A DNA stretch of 64,000 bases from Bordetella parapertussis (GTDB lineage: Bacteria > Pseudomonadota > Gammaproteobacteria > Burkholderiales > SG8-41), in the NCBI GenBank assembly GCA_945861275.1, contig CAMATZ010000012.1, positions 51,976 through 115,975 on the forward strand, given 5' to 3'. Each line of letters opens with the position of its first letter. Position 1 is the first letter of the stretch. The notes beneath the pieces were generated by a model. It was given only the letters and a program-made list of their open reading frames with translations. It was not told the origin of the DNA and searched no databases. This document shows positions 1 through 8,358 of this stretch, piece by piece. The position numbers and the translations under genes are program-made.

Positions 1-618
1 TCCCGGCGCGCTGGAAAAATGGAATATCGGCTGGGAACAGTTGTCGAAATGGAAAGCTTTATCCCGGAATACGACGTGCTGGGCTACAAGCGCGAACGCG
101 CGGGCAATGCGCTGCCGGGGATTACGCCGTCGAATACCTACGCCACGCGCGACGGAAAATATGTGATCGTCGGCGCCAATAATGACAGCCTGTTCAAGCG
201 CATGATGATGGCGGTGGGCCGCGCCGATCTGGCGCATGATGCTACGCTGGCCACCAACAGCGGTCGCGTGCCGCGCGCGGCGGAACTGGACAAAGCCATT
301 GAGGACTGGACGCGCACGCAGGATCTGGCGGCGGTGCTCAAAGCCCTGGAACAAGCCGAGATTCCCGCCGGCCGTGTCTACGATCCCGAAGACATTATCA
401 ACGACGTGCATTACGCCGCGCGCAAAATGATCGAGCAATGGAAGCTGCCCGACGGCAGGCCGATGCGCATACCCGCGGTGACGCCGAAGCTGATGGATAC
501 GCCGGGCGGCACGCGCTGGCTGGGGCCCAAACTCGGCGAGCATACGGCTGAGGTTTTGTCCGCGCTCGGTTATAGTGATGTCAGGCAAGCGGAATTACGC
601 AGCAAGAAGATTACCTGA
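1..618 (+). CDS. class III CoA-transferase (CaiB/BaiF), 3' part
   Basis: This is the C-terminal half of a family III acyl-CoA transferase, an enzyme class that moves CoA between carboxylic acids. The frame is open to the window edge, so the gene starts upstream. Visible family features are the segment NTYATRDGKYVIVGANND, the C-terminal block with EIPAGRVYDPEDI and the ending HTAEVLSALGY. The N-terminal part with the catalytic Asp lies outside the window, so substrate cannot be guessed. A Bug-type receptor follows 49 bp downstream, a common pairing in Burkholderiales, where such receptors sit beside CoA-transferase genes. The family call is secure; the substrate is unknown. Confidence 0.88.
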   Translation, partial: SRRAGKMEYRLGTVVEMESFIPEYDVLGYKRERAGNALPGITPSNTYATRDGKYVIVGANNDSLFKRMMMAVGRADLAHDATLATNSGRVPRAAELDKAIEDWTRTQDLAAVLKALEQAEIPAGRVYDPEDIINDVHYAARKMIEQWKLPDGRPMRIPAVTPKLMDTPGGTRWLGPKLGEHTAEVLSALGYSDVRQAELRSKKIT

Positions 619-667
619 TTAAAGATAACTTATTGTTTTTATTGAGTAATATTTGGAGAGGTAAAGT

Positions 668-1621
668 ATGAAACTCAAACATAGAATGACCCTATTGAGC
701 GCGCTGATGTTGGCGGGCGCAACCATGACAGTAGACGCAGCGTATCCCGAAAAAAACATTCAGTACATTATTCCGTTTGTCCCAGGCGGCGAATCCGACA
801 TCATGGCGCGCTGGCAGCAGACGGTGTTTCGCAAGAAAAATAAGACCGAACTCATCGTCGTCAACAAACCCGGCGCGGGCGGCGGCGTCGCGTGGGCGCA
901 ATTGAACAGCCTGTCGGCGGATGGTTATTCCATCGTCGGCTGCAACCTGCCGCATATCGTATTGCAGCCGCTGGAAGGCATTGTGCAGTACAAGACCACC
1001 GATATCACGCCGGCGTACTGGTTTCACTACACCGCCGATGCGCTGATCGTTGCCTCCGACAGCCCCTATAAAACGTTTGCCGATCTGGTGAAAGCGGTAA
1101 AGGCGCAGCCGGGAAAACTGACGTTCGCAGGCTCAGCGACATTTTCCGCCAATCACGTGGCGCATGAAAAGTTCAATCTCTACACCGATTCCAAAAGCAC
1201 CTACGTGCCGTTCAAGGGCACCGGCGAGATGATTCAGTCGATCATTGGCAAACATGTCACCGGCGCCCTGTCGTATGTGCCGCTGGCGATGCAGCAGCGC
1301 AGCCGCATGCGCATGCTGGCGGTGGCGCTCGACAAACGCCATCCGGCGTTCCCCGAAGTGCCAACCTTCAAGGAGCTCGGCTTCAAATGGGTGGACGGCG
1401 CGTATCGCGGCGTCGCGGTGCCGAAATCAACGCCGCGCGATGTCCAGAAGCGCGTGTCCGACATGATGGCCGAACTCAACAAAGATCCCGATATCCTCAA
1501 GTGGATGGCCGATGGCGGCTTCGAAGTGGTCGATATACCCTTCGACAAAAGTGCCGCGTTCATCAAAGAGCGCAGCAAGGATTACCTGGAAGCCGCCAGG
1601 GCCATGGGCCTGGTCAAATAG
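668..1621 (+). CDS. Bug/TctC-family periplasmic solute receptor
   Basis: A 317-residue extracytoplasmic binding protein of the tripartite tricarboxylate transporter (Bug) family. A signal peptide spans about residues 1-24 and ends at VDA-AYP. The family start YPEKNIQYIIPFVPGGESD and the ligand-loop region follow. The start ATG has a GGAGAGG ribosome site 6 bp upstream. No TctA/TctB membrane genes are adjacent, so it is an orphan receptor, as is usual in Bordetella-like genomes. Ligands in the family are mostly carboxylates; the adjacent CoA-transferase suggests an organic acid, but this is inference. Confidence 0.9.
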   Translation: MKLKHRMTLLSALMLAGATMTVDAAYPEKNIQYIIPFVPGGESDIMARWQQTVFRKKNKTELIVVNKPGAGGGVAWAQLNSLSADGYSIVGCNLPHIVLQPLEGIVQYKTTDITPAYWFHYTADALIVASDSPYKTFADLVKAVKAQPGKLTFAGSATFSANHVAHEKFNLYTDSKSTYVPFKGTGEMIQSIIGKHVTGALSYVPLAMQQRSRMRMLAVALDKRHPAFPEVPTFKELGFKWVDGAYRGVAVPKSTPRDVQKRVSDMMAELNKDPDILKWMADGGFEVVDIPFDKSAAFIKERSKDYLEAARAMGLVK

Positions 1622-1713
1622 CGCTGCCGGGCATGCGTTTGGCGCTCAGGCATCAACAGCGCTACACTATGCCGCGATTTCCACAATTATTTTGACTCAC
1701 GAGGAAGACCATT

Positions 1714-2391
1714 ATGCCCAAGCCTGCCGCTACAACCCAACTGCAAATCGATATCGTTTCTGACGTGGTTTGACCCTGGTGTTACATCGGGCAGCGCCGG
1801 CTTGAAGCGGCGTTAAAGCTGCTGCAGCAGCAGTTGCCCGATGTGAAGCCCGCCGTGCGCTGGCTGCCTTTTCAGTTGAATCCCGATCTGCCGGCGGAAG
1901 GTATTCCGCGCGTGGATTACATCGCTCGCAAATTCGGCACGCGCGGCAAGGGTAATTATGAGCGCGTGGCCAAGGTGGGCGAGAGCGTGGGCATTCCGTT
2001 TGCGTTCGACAAGATAGAGGTGCAGCCCAACACGCTGAACGCGCATCGCCTGCTGCATTATGCCGGGCAGCACCAACGGCAGGAAGCAGTGGCTGAAGTG
2101 TTGTTCAACGCCTATTTCATCGAAGGCGCCAATCTCACCGACGTTGATACGCTGGCGGGCATTGCGAAAAAAGCCGGGCTCGATGGTGACGCCGCCAAAA
2201 CCTATCTGGCGAGCGATACCGACCGTGACACGGTCGCCGGCGCGGATGTGGATGCGCGCAACGCCGGCATCGGTGGCGTGCCGTTTTTTATTTTCAATCA
2301 CGCGGTCGGCGTGTCGGGCGCGCAGGAGCCGGAGCAGTTGTTGCAGGCCATGTTGCAGGCGATGCAGCCGCCGGTGGCACGCACCGGTTAA
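1714..2391 (+). CDS. DsbA/FrnE-family oxidoreductase with in-frame TGA at the active site (candidate selenoprotein)
   Basis: Read from ATG 1714 (GAGGAAG ribosome site 8 bp upstream), this is a 225-residue thioredoxin-fold protein of the FrnE / 2-hydroxychromene isomerase-like DsbA family. It begins LQIDIVSDVV, where members continue with CPWCYIG. Here codon 20 (1771-1773) is TGA, giving VV-TGA-PWCYIGQRRLE. The rest of the frame is intact and conserved, including FQLNPDLPAEGIPR, PNTLNAHRLL and GIGGVPFFIF. TGA replaces exactly the first, nucleophilic Cys of CxxC, and a SECIS-like hairpin follows, so Sec insertion (UPWC) is the best reading. A TGC/TGT to TGA point mutation or sequence error is the alternative. 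Restart at TTG 1834 would lose the active site. Confidence 0.75.
1791..1822 (+). promoter_or_regulatory. bacterial SECIS-like stem-loop
   Basis: Downstream of the TGA at 1771-1773 a two-part stem forms: GCAG (1791-1794) with CTGC (1819-1822), and CGCCG (1795-1799) with CGGCG (1808-1812). A 6-nt bulge lies on the 3' side and an 8-nt apical loop GCTTGAAG at 1800-1807. The loop starts with G and lies 26 nt after the TGA, inside the 16-37 nt range described for bacterial SECIS elements. Hairpins are common in GC-rich coding DNA, so this supports but does not prove selenocysteine insertion. Confidence 0.5.
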
Positions 2392-2410
2392 TAGCGCTGT
2401 GTCAGAATTT

Positions 2411-2560
2411 GTAGCCCGGAAGAAGCGCAGCGTATTCCGGGAGAGTGTCGAACAATGACCGACATTGCGCTTCAACGGATGCGAATATCCGCGCGCAATT
2501 GCAGGCGATGATTACTGTGGCCAGGGTTCCCCGGAATACGCTGCGCTTCTTCCGGGCTAC
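2411..2560. repeat. inverted pair of 31-bp REP-like repeats
   Basis: The 31 bp at 2411-2441 (starting GTAGCCCGGAAGAAGCGCAG) recur as an exact reverse complement at 2530-2560. The 88 bp between them show no gene. Each copy has its own GC-rich CCCGGAA/TTCCGGG palindrome. The pair fills the gap between two convergent genes, the usual place for REP/BIME elements. It could also act as a bidirectional transcription stop or mRNA stabiliser. Confidence 0.75.
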
Positions 2561-2611
2561 AGGCTGCGCTTGTGCCGCGCCAGTTTCTCGGCCACCTTCT
2601 GAATTAAAGCG

Positions 2612-5600
2612 TTATTTCAAAAGTTTAAAGACATTCTTAATGAACGAAACACGTGCCGTAACATCCGCCGTGGCGGCTGTGATGCGCAGTTTGTCCTGCC
2701 CTGCCAGTTTGTAATTGCGCTGGGTCTGTATGAGTTTGATGATCTTCATCGGATCAATCGGCGGCTGCGGTATGAACTGCAACTGTATCGCGGCGTCGCT
2801 CGCGTCAATTCGCGCGATGCCCAGTGGCTTGGCTGCGAGACGCAGCCGGTGGCTGTCGATCAGCGCGCGCGCCGCACCCGGTAATTCGCCGAAGCGGTCG
2901 ATTAACTCTTCGCGCAGGCGTTCGAGTTCCTCGTCGTTATCGCAATGGGCGAGGCGTTTGTAAAGCACCAGGCGCTCGTGCACGTCGCTGCAATAATCCG
3001 GCGGCAGCAACGCGGGCACATGCAGATTGATTTCGGTGGTGACGCCCAAAGGGGCTGCGAGATCGGGCACTTTGCCCAGCTTCAGTGCGCGCACCGCGGT
3101 GTCGAGCATGGCGGCGTACATATTGAAGCCGACTTCCTGCATCTCGCCGCTTTGCGATTCGCCGAGCACTTCACCCGCGCCGCGAATTTCAAGGTCGTGC
3201 ATGGCGAGAAAAAAGCCGGAACCGAGTTCTTCCATCATCTGTATCGCTTCCAGACGCTTTTTGGCCTGGGTGGTGATGTTGCCTTCATCGGGCAGCAGCA
3301 GATAGGCATACGCCTGATGGTGCGAACGTCCGACGCGCCCGCGCAACTGGTGCAGTTGGGCGAGGCCAAAGCGGTCGGCGCGGTTGATGATGATGGTGTT
3401 GGCGGTGGGAATGTCGATGCCGGTCTCGATGATGGTGGTGCATAACAGCACATTGAAGCGTTGCTGATAAAAATCGCGCATCGCCAGTTCCAGATCGCGC
3501 TCGCGCATCTGTCCGTGCGCGACGCGTATGCTCGCTTCCGGCAGCAGTTGTGTGAGTGTTTCTTCGAGGTGGCGTATGGTATTTATTTCATTGTGCAGAA
3601 AATAAATCTGCCCGCCGCGCTTTAACTCGCGCAACACGGCCTCGCGGATTTGCGCCTTCGAGTAGCGTGTGACGAAGGTCTTGATCGCCAGGCGCCGCTG
3701 CGGAGCGGTGGCAATCACCGAAAAATCACGCAGGCCTTCCATCGACAACGCCAGTGTGCGCGGAATCGGCGTGGCGGTGAGCGTCAGCACATCCACCTCG
3801 GCGCGCAGCGCCTTCAGCTGCTCTTTGTGGCGCACACCGAAGCGGTGTTCTTCGTCGATGATGACCAGGCCGAGATTTTTGAATTTAACACCGCGTTGCA
3901 CCAGCTTGTGCGTGCCGATGGCGATATCGACGCTGCCGGCGGCGAGGCCCGCGAGCGCTGTGGTTTGTTCCTGCGCAGAACGAAAGCGCGACAGCTCGGC
4001 GATCTTTACCGGCCACTCGGCAAAACGATCGCTGAAGGTGTTGTAGTGCTGCTCCGCCAGCAGCGTGGTGGGAACGAGTACCGCGACCTGCTTGCCGTCT
4101 GCCACCGCAACGTAGGCGGCACGCAGCGCAACTTCGGTTTTGCCAAAGCCCACATCGCCGCAGATCAGGCGATCCATCGGCTTGCCGCTGGTCAGATCAT
4201 CGAGCGTGGCCTTGATGGCAGCGGCCTGATCGGGCGTTTCCTCGAACGGAAAGCCCTCGGCAAACGCTTCGTAATCATGGTGTTTGAGCGTGAATGCATG
4301 TCCCATGCGCAGGGCGCGTTGCGCGTAAAGATTCAGCAATTCGGCCGCAGTGTCGTGGGCCTGCGCCGCGGCTTTCTTTTTGGCTTTTTCCCATTGCCCG
4401 CTGCCCAGCATATGCAGCGGCGCCTGATCGGCCGCAGCACCACTGTAGCGGCTGATCAGATGCAGACTCGATACCGGCACATACAGCTTGTCACCGTTGG
4501 CGTATTCGAGGGTGAGGAATTCGCACAGTTGATCGGTCAGGCCTTCGCCCAGATCCATGCTGTGCAAGCCGAGGTAACGCCCGATGCCGTGCTGCTCATG
4601 TACCACCGGATCGCCGATTTTGACTTCGGACAGATCGCGCAGCATGCCCTCAACGGTGGTCTTGCGTGTTTCGCGCGCACCGCGGTTGCGTGCCTGCGTG
4701 GCGTAGAGTTCGTTTTCGGTGACGACGGCAAAGCGCGCATCCGCCATGGAAAAACCGCTGTTTAGCGGCCCCACGCCCAGCATGAAGCGCGCAGGCGAGG
4801 TGCGGAAATCCTCAAAGCTGGCAGCAGGCACGGGGCGCAAATCATACTCAGCCAGATAATCCTGCATGGTTTCGCGCCGGCCAGGACTGTCGGCGAGCAG
4901 CAGCACGCGGCCACTGTAGCCCTGCAGAAACTGGCTCAGGTGGTGCAACGGGTTTTCAGCACGACGTTCAACGGCAAGCAGCGGCAACGCCACGGTTGAG
5001 AGTTGAGCGTTGGCAGTTGGCAGGGGAGGGAGGTGTTGCTCCGAACTCTCAACGCCCAACGCCGCACTCGAAGTCACGATTTCCACTCGTGCAAACGGCT
5101 TGATCGAGCCAAAAAATTCATCCGGCGCGAGAAACAAATCGTGCGGCGGCATCACCGGGTTGGCGCGATCGCCGCGCAGCATGGCGTAGCGGCTGTGCGT
5201 GTCCTGCCAGAAGGCGTCTACAGCTGCTTGCAGGCCGTGCGCCGCGCAGATGACGGTGCCTGCGGGAAGATAGTCGGTGAAGCGCGCGGTGTTTTCATAA
5301 AACAGCGGCAGGTAATATTCGATGCCGGCGCTGGGCACGCCTTTGGAAATGTCTTTGTAAATGCGGCTCTTCGAGGGATCACCTTCGAAGTGGATGCGAA
5401 AATTCTGCCTGAAGCGAGCCTGCGCGGCTTCGTCCATCGGAAATTCGCGCGCCGGCAGCAGGCGCACTTCATTCACCTTGTAGATGGAGCGTTGCGAGTC
5501 AACATCGAAGCTGCGTATCGAATCAATGTCTTCGTCAAACAAATCAATGCGATACGGCAGTGCGCTGCCCATCGGAAAAATATCGATCAGCCCGCCGCGG

Positions 5601-6076
5601 AAACTGTATTCGCCTGGCGCGACGACCTGTGTCACGTGGGTGTAACCAGCGATGGTGCACTGGCGGCGCAGTTCCTCGGGCGAAAGTTTGCCGCCTTGCT
5701 TGAAGAAAAACGTATTGGCGGCCAGATACGCCACCGGCATCAGGCGCGTAAGCGCCGTGGTGACGGGCACGATGGCGACATCGAAGGTGGCACGCATCAT
5801 TTCGTAGAGCGTGGCGAGGCGCTCCGACACCAGATCATTGTGCGGCGAAAACTGATCGTAGGGCAGGGTTTCCCAGTCAGGGAAGACGCAGGTTTTTAAC
5901 GCCGGCGCGAAGAACGCGAGTTCCGACTGCAGGCGTTGTGCGGCGGATGCGTCAGCGGTAATCACCAGCAGCGGACGCACCAATCCCGCCAGTTCCGCGA
6001 TGGCCAGGGCATCGGATGAACCGTGAAACGGGCCAGCCCGCACGCGTTCGCCGGGCCGAGGCGCTACCGCCAACAT
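2612..6076 (-). CDS. mfd: transcription-repair coupling factor Mfd
   Basis: A 1154-residue protein of normal Mfd length. It releases RNA polymerase stalled at DNA lesions and recruits UvrA. The N-terminal UvrB-like domain contains VFPDWETLPYDQFSPH, followed by the RNA-polymerase interaction domain with GDPVVHEQHGIGRY. The translocase domain has Walker A GDVGFGKTEVA, the DEEH box (VIIDEEHRFGVRHKEQL), TATPIPRTL and the helicase block QLRGRVGRS. The C-terminal TRCF domain includes PALLPPDYCSDVHERL. The ATG start at 6076 lies just downstream of a TATAAT box. Its 3' end faces the REP-like pair. Confidence 0.98.
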   Translation of the reverse strand: MLAVAPRPGERVRAGPFHGSSDALAIAELAGLVRPLLVITADASAAQRLQSELAFFAPALKTCVFPDWETLPYDQFSPHNDLVSERLATLYEMMRATFDVAIVPVTTALTRLMPVAYLAANTFFFKQGGKLSPEELRRQCTIAGYTHVTQVVAPGEYSFRGGLIDIFPMGSALPYRIDLFDEDIDSIRSFDVDSQRSIYKVNEVRLLPAREFPMDEAAQARFRQNFRIHFEGDPSKSRIYKDISKGVPSAGIEYYLPLFYENTARFTDYLPAGTVICAAHGLQAAVDAFWQDTHSRYAMLRGDRANPVMPPHDLFLAPDEFFGSIKPFARVEIVTSSAALGVESSEQHLPPLPTANAQLSTVALPLLAVERRAENPLHHLSQFLQGYSGRVLLLADSPGRRETMQDYLAEYDLRPVPAASFEDFRTSPARFMLGVGPLNSGFSMADARFAVVTENELYATQARNRGARETRKTTVEGMLRDLSEVKIGDPVVHEQHGIGRYLGLHSMDLGEGLTDQLCEFLTLEYANGDKLYVPVSSLHLISRYSGAAADQAPLHMLGSGQWEKAKKKAAAQAHDTAAELLNLYAQRALRMGHAFTLKHHDYEAFAEGFPFEETPDQAAAIKATLDDLTSGKPMDRLICGDVGFGKTEVALRAAYVAVADGKQVAVLVPTTLLAEQHYNTFSDRFAEWPVKIAELSRFRSAQEQTTALAGLAAGSVDIAIGTHKLVQRGVKFKNLGLVIIDEEHRFGVRHKEQLKALRAEVDVLTLTATPIPRTLALSMEGLRDFSVIATAPQRRLAIKTFVTRYSKAQIREAVLRELKRGGQIYFLHNEINTIRHLEETLTQLLPEASIRVAHGQMRERDLELAMRDFYQQRFNVLLCTTIIETGIDIPTANTIIINRADRFGLAQLHQLRGRVGRSHHQAYAYLLLPDEGNITTQAKKRLEAIQMMEELGSGFFLAMHDLEIRGAGEVLGESQSGEMQEVGFNMYAAMLDTAVRALKLGKVPDLAAPLGVTTEINLHVPALLPPDYCSDVHERLVLYKRLAHCDNDEELERLREELIDRFGELPGAARALIDSHRLRLAAKPLGIARIDASDAAIQLQFIPQPPIDPMKIIKLIQTQRNYKLAGQDKLRITAATADVTARVSFIKNVFKLLK

Positions 6077-6099
6077 GGTTGCTGCATCAAAAAAGCTTT

Positions 6100-6105
6100 A
6101 TTATA
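6100..6105 (-). promoter_or_regulatory. -10 element of the mfd promoter
   Basis: A perfect TATAAT on the minus strand lies 23 bp upstream of the mfd ATG. No good -35 hexamer is visible at 16-18 bp spacing, so promoter strength is uncertain. Confidence 0.5.
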
Positions 6106-6140
6106 CCGGCACTTAATGCAGGTAAGCAGATGGAGGCGAG

Positions 6141-6260
6141 ATGAGCGTCGTGTTTGCAGTAGTGACGCTGGCGCTGGTTTTGGCGACTTGGGGTTCTCCA
6201 CCAGCAATGCGGGCGGGGACAGCGGCAGTAGCTGCGGGGGCGGCGGTGGGAATTGAATAA
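6141..6260 (+). CDS. small hydrophobic protein (39 aa), uncertain
   Basis: A 39-codon frame starting ATG at 6141 behind a GGAGGCG ribosome site 4 bp upstream. The N-terminus MSVVFAVVTLALVLATW is one membrane helix, followed by an Ala/Gly-rich tail. In the next frame the same DNA reads GDSGSSCGGGGGN up to a TGA at 6256, a composition typical of small Gly/Cys-tailed membrane proteins. A one-base frameshift after the helix is therefore possible. The VanZ-like gene overlaps its stop, which suggests coupled translation. No function recognised. Confidence 0.35.
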   Translation: MSVVFAVVTLALVLATWGSPPAMRAGTAAVAAGAAVGIE

Positions 6261-6657
6261 TTCTCAGAATGCCGTCGTGCCTAATTGGTTAAGGCGTTTC
6301 TGGAGCGGTGTAGGCTGGTTCGGAGTGGCCTTGCTCATTTATCTGTCGTTTGCCCCGAAGCCGCCCACGATTGATATGGAGCTAGGCGACAAGATCGGGC
6401 ACCTGCTCGCCTACGGTACACTTATGTTTTGGTGGGCACAGCACTTCGGTACCACACGTAAGCGTTTCGAATTGGCGGCAGCATTGATAGCGCTGGGTAT
6501 TGCTATTGAGTTCGTGCAAGGATGGACCGGATGGCGAGCCTTCGAAGTTGTGGACATGGTGGCAGATGCCGCGGGTGTTCTTTTGGGTGGTGTAATCGCC
6601 TCACTTACGCCGAATTTATTGCGTGCGTTGGCGTATCGTCTTAGTGCTAAGACGTGA
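6253..6657 (+). CDS. VanZ-like family small membrane protein
   Basis: A 134-residue protein with about four predicted membrane segments, around residues 18-30, 48-65, 72-88 and 98-115. The family signature is visible as DKIGHLLAYGTLMFWW and IEFVQGWTGWRAFEVVDMVADAAG. VanZ-like proteins are widespread envelope proteins, mostly without known function; VanZ itself gives low-level teicoplanin resistance. The start is probably TTG 6253, overlapping the stop of the preceding small frame; GTG 6277 is an alternative. No antibiotic resistance role is implied by context. Confidence 0.75.
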   Translation: MNNSQNAVVPNWLRRFWSGVGWFGVALLIYLSFAPKPPTIDMELGDKIGHLLAYGTLMFWWAQHFGTTRKRFELAAALIALGIAIEFVQGWTGWRAFEVVDMVADAAGVLLGGVIASLTPNLLRALAYRLSAKT

Positions 6658-6685
6658 TTTCGTAACTGTTTGTTTTTAATAAATA

Positions 6686-7783
6686 TTATCGTGTCCCTAC
6701 CTGCGCCCGGTTAATCGCTACCGGAATTCGCCTCGGCCCGAACGGCGTGCCAAACTTTTCCGCATAACGCCCGGCGATGGCCGTGCCGCAATCGGGGCAG
6801 TTTCCGTGCGCAGTCACGCGGTATGCGCCGATGCGATACCAGTCGCGCACGATCAGCGCTTTATTGCAACCGGGGCAGTAGGTTGAGCCGCCGCGCTCAT
6901 CATGCACATTGCCGGTGTAGACGTAATTCAAGCCTTCGTTTAATGCGATGTTGCGCGCGCGCGTGAGTGTGGCGGGCGGCGTGGCGGGAATGTCGCGCAT
7001 TTTGTGGTCGGGATGAAACGCGGTGAAATGCAGCGGCACATCAGAGCCGAGTTCTTTTTTGATCCACTGGCATTCGGCGGTGAGTTCTTCGTCTGAATCA
7101 TTTTTGCCGGGGATCAGCAGCGTGGTGATTTCAAACCATACGCGGGTTTCGTGCCTGAGGTAGACCAGGGTATCGAGCACCGGCTGCAAGTGTGAAGCGC
7201 ATTGCTTGAAATAGAATTCGTCGGTAAAGGCTTTCAGGTCAACGTTGGCCGCGTCCATTTTGGCGTAGAACTCGCGTCGTGGCGCGGCGTGCATATAACC
7301 AGCGGTAACCGCCACGGTTTGCACTCCTGCCGCGTGGCAGGCGTCGGCGATGTCCATCGCGTATTCGGCGAAAATTACCGGGTCGTTGTAGGTGAACGCC
7401 ACGCTCTTGCAGCCTGCTGCTTTGGCGGCATTGGCGATGGCTTGGGGCGTCGCTTGATCGGCAAGCTTATCCATGTCGCGCGATTTGCTGATGTCCCAGT
7501 TCTGGCAGAACTTGCAGGCGAGATTGCAGCCGGCGGTGCCAAACGACAGTACGCTCGACCCCGGGTAAAAATGATTGAGTGGCTTTTTTTCGATGGGATC
7601 GATGCAAAAACCCGATGAGCGGCCATAGGTGGTGAGCACCATTTCATCACCTGCACGCTGGCGCACAAAACACGCGCCGCGCTGGCCTTCATGCAGCCTG
7701 CAATCGCGCGGACACAAATCGCATTGCATGCGCCCGTCGTCGAGCAGGTGCCACCAGCGTGCCGGGTAGGCTTGCGCGTTCAT
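6686..7783 (-). CDS. amrS: AmmeMemoRadiSam system radical SAM enzyme (AmrS)
   Basis: A radical SAM protein of 365 residues from ATG 7783 (MNAQAYPARWW). An N-terminal Cys cluster (CDLCPRDCRLHEGQRGACF) precedes the radical SAM motif CNLACKFCQNW (CxxxCxxC). YNDPVIFAEYA and AVTAGYMHAAPRREF are family blocks. The C-terminus carries two CxxC pairs (YCPGC, CPDCG) that probably bind zinc. It is the last gene of a cassette with AMMECR1- and Memo-like genes and starts 2 bp after the AMMECR1 stop. The family resembles pyruvate formate-lyase activases, but the bacterial cassette's reaction is not established. A longer frame running to 7927 lies inside the neighbour and is rejected. Confidence 0.93.
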   Translation of the reverse strand: MNAQAYPARWWHLLDDGRMQCDLCPRDCRLHEGQRGACFVRQRAGDEMVLTTYGRSSGFCIDPIEKKPLNHFYPGSSVLSFGTAGCNLACKFCQNWDISKSRDMDKLADQATPQAIANAAKAAGCKSVAFTYNDPVIFAEYAMDIADACHAAGVQTVAVTAGYMHAAPRREFYAKMDAANVDLKAFTDEFYFKQCASHLQPVLDTLVYLRHETRVWFEITTLLIPGKNDSDEELTAECQWIKKELGSDVPLHFTAFHPDHKMRDIPATPPATLTRARNIALNEGLNYVYTGNVHDERGGSTYCPGCNKALIVRDWYRIGAYRVTAHGNCPDCGTAIAGRYAEKFGTPFGPRRIPVAINRAQVGTR

Positions 7784-7785
7784 GG

Positions 7786-8358
7786 TCAGGGCTGCTGCTG
7801 CGGCTCGCGCAGTTTTGCCACGGTGTAGGTGTGGATGCGGATGCCGGGCTCCCAAAAATTCGGCGGCAGTCCGGCTTTTTGCTTGAGCGTGGCCATGAAC
7901 ATGGCGGGGTCGGAAAAGTTGTCCCACACTTGCGGCAGGTAGGTGCTGCGATGATGGCCGTATTCGAATATGACGCCATGCACATGGGGCTGCAGTTGCG
8001 AAAGTGCTGTGGCTTCGTCGGTGAAATGCAATGCGCTCAGCGCCGACAGCAGCGAAATTTCAAGGCTGATGTTTTCAAACTCGGCAGCCGTCAGTGGCTT
8101 GAAGCGCGGATCTTTAAACGCGGCCGCCAGTGCGTTGGCTTTCACATCATCGAGCAGCGGACGGTGCGCCCGCAGCGAGCCGATGCAGCCGCGCAGTTTT
8201 TGTTGCAAATTGAGCGTGATGAACGATGCACCCTGCGCGCGCAGCCACGGCGCACTTTCGTCGGCGGCGTGCGTTTTGCCGAGTTGGCCGGCAATCGATG
8301 CGCGCGCTATAGGCAGCAGCGTGCCTGCGGCTTCAATGAGCGGTACGGGGTTGTTCAT
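7786..8358 (-). CDS. amrA: AmmeMemoRadiSam system protein A (AMMECR1-like)
   Basis: A 190-residue AMMECR1-domain protein from ATG 8358 (MNNPVPLIEAAGTLLPIAR). Family signs are LRGCIGSLRAHRPLLDDV, KDPRFKPLTAAEFENISLEISLLS and HGVIFEYGHHRSTYLPQVW. LRGCIG is the conserved motif shared with human AMMECR1. The start overlaps the end of the Memo gene by 26 bp, pointing to translational coupling. A longer frame to 8427 would lie entirely within the upstream gene. The molecular role is unknown; constant linkage with the Memo and radical SAM genes suggests one shared reaction or complex. Confidence 0.93.
   Translation of the reverse strand: MNNPVPLIEAAGTLLPIARASIAGQLGKTHAADESAPWLRAQGASFITLNLQQKLRGCIGSLRAHRPLLDDVKANALAAAFKDPRFKPLTAAEFENISLEISLLSALSALHFTDEATALSQLQPHVHGVIFEYGHHRSTYLPQVWDNFSDPAMFMATLKQKAGLPPNFWEPGIRIHTYTVAKLREPQQQP

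Noticed and set aside
1834..2391. A shorter protein starting at TTG 1834
   Set aside because: It lacks the thioredoxin-fold first strand and active site, has no ribosome site, and the conserved upstream frame with its own ribosome site is intact apart from the TGA.
3650..5899. Long plus-strand frames of 371 and 298 codons opposite mfd
   Set aside because: They are antisense to a clear Mfd gene, have no family features and reflect GC-rich codon bias.
7689..7985. N-terminal extension of the AmrS radical SAM protein to 7927
   Set aside because: The extra residues overlap the AMMECR1 gene in another frame and are not part of the family; ATG 7783 follows the upstream stop by 2 bp.
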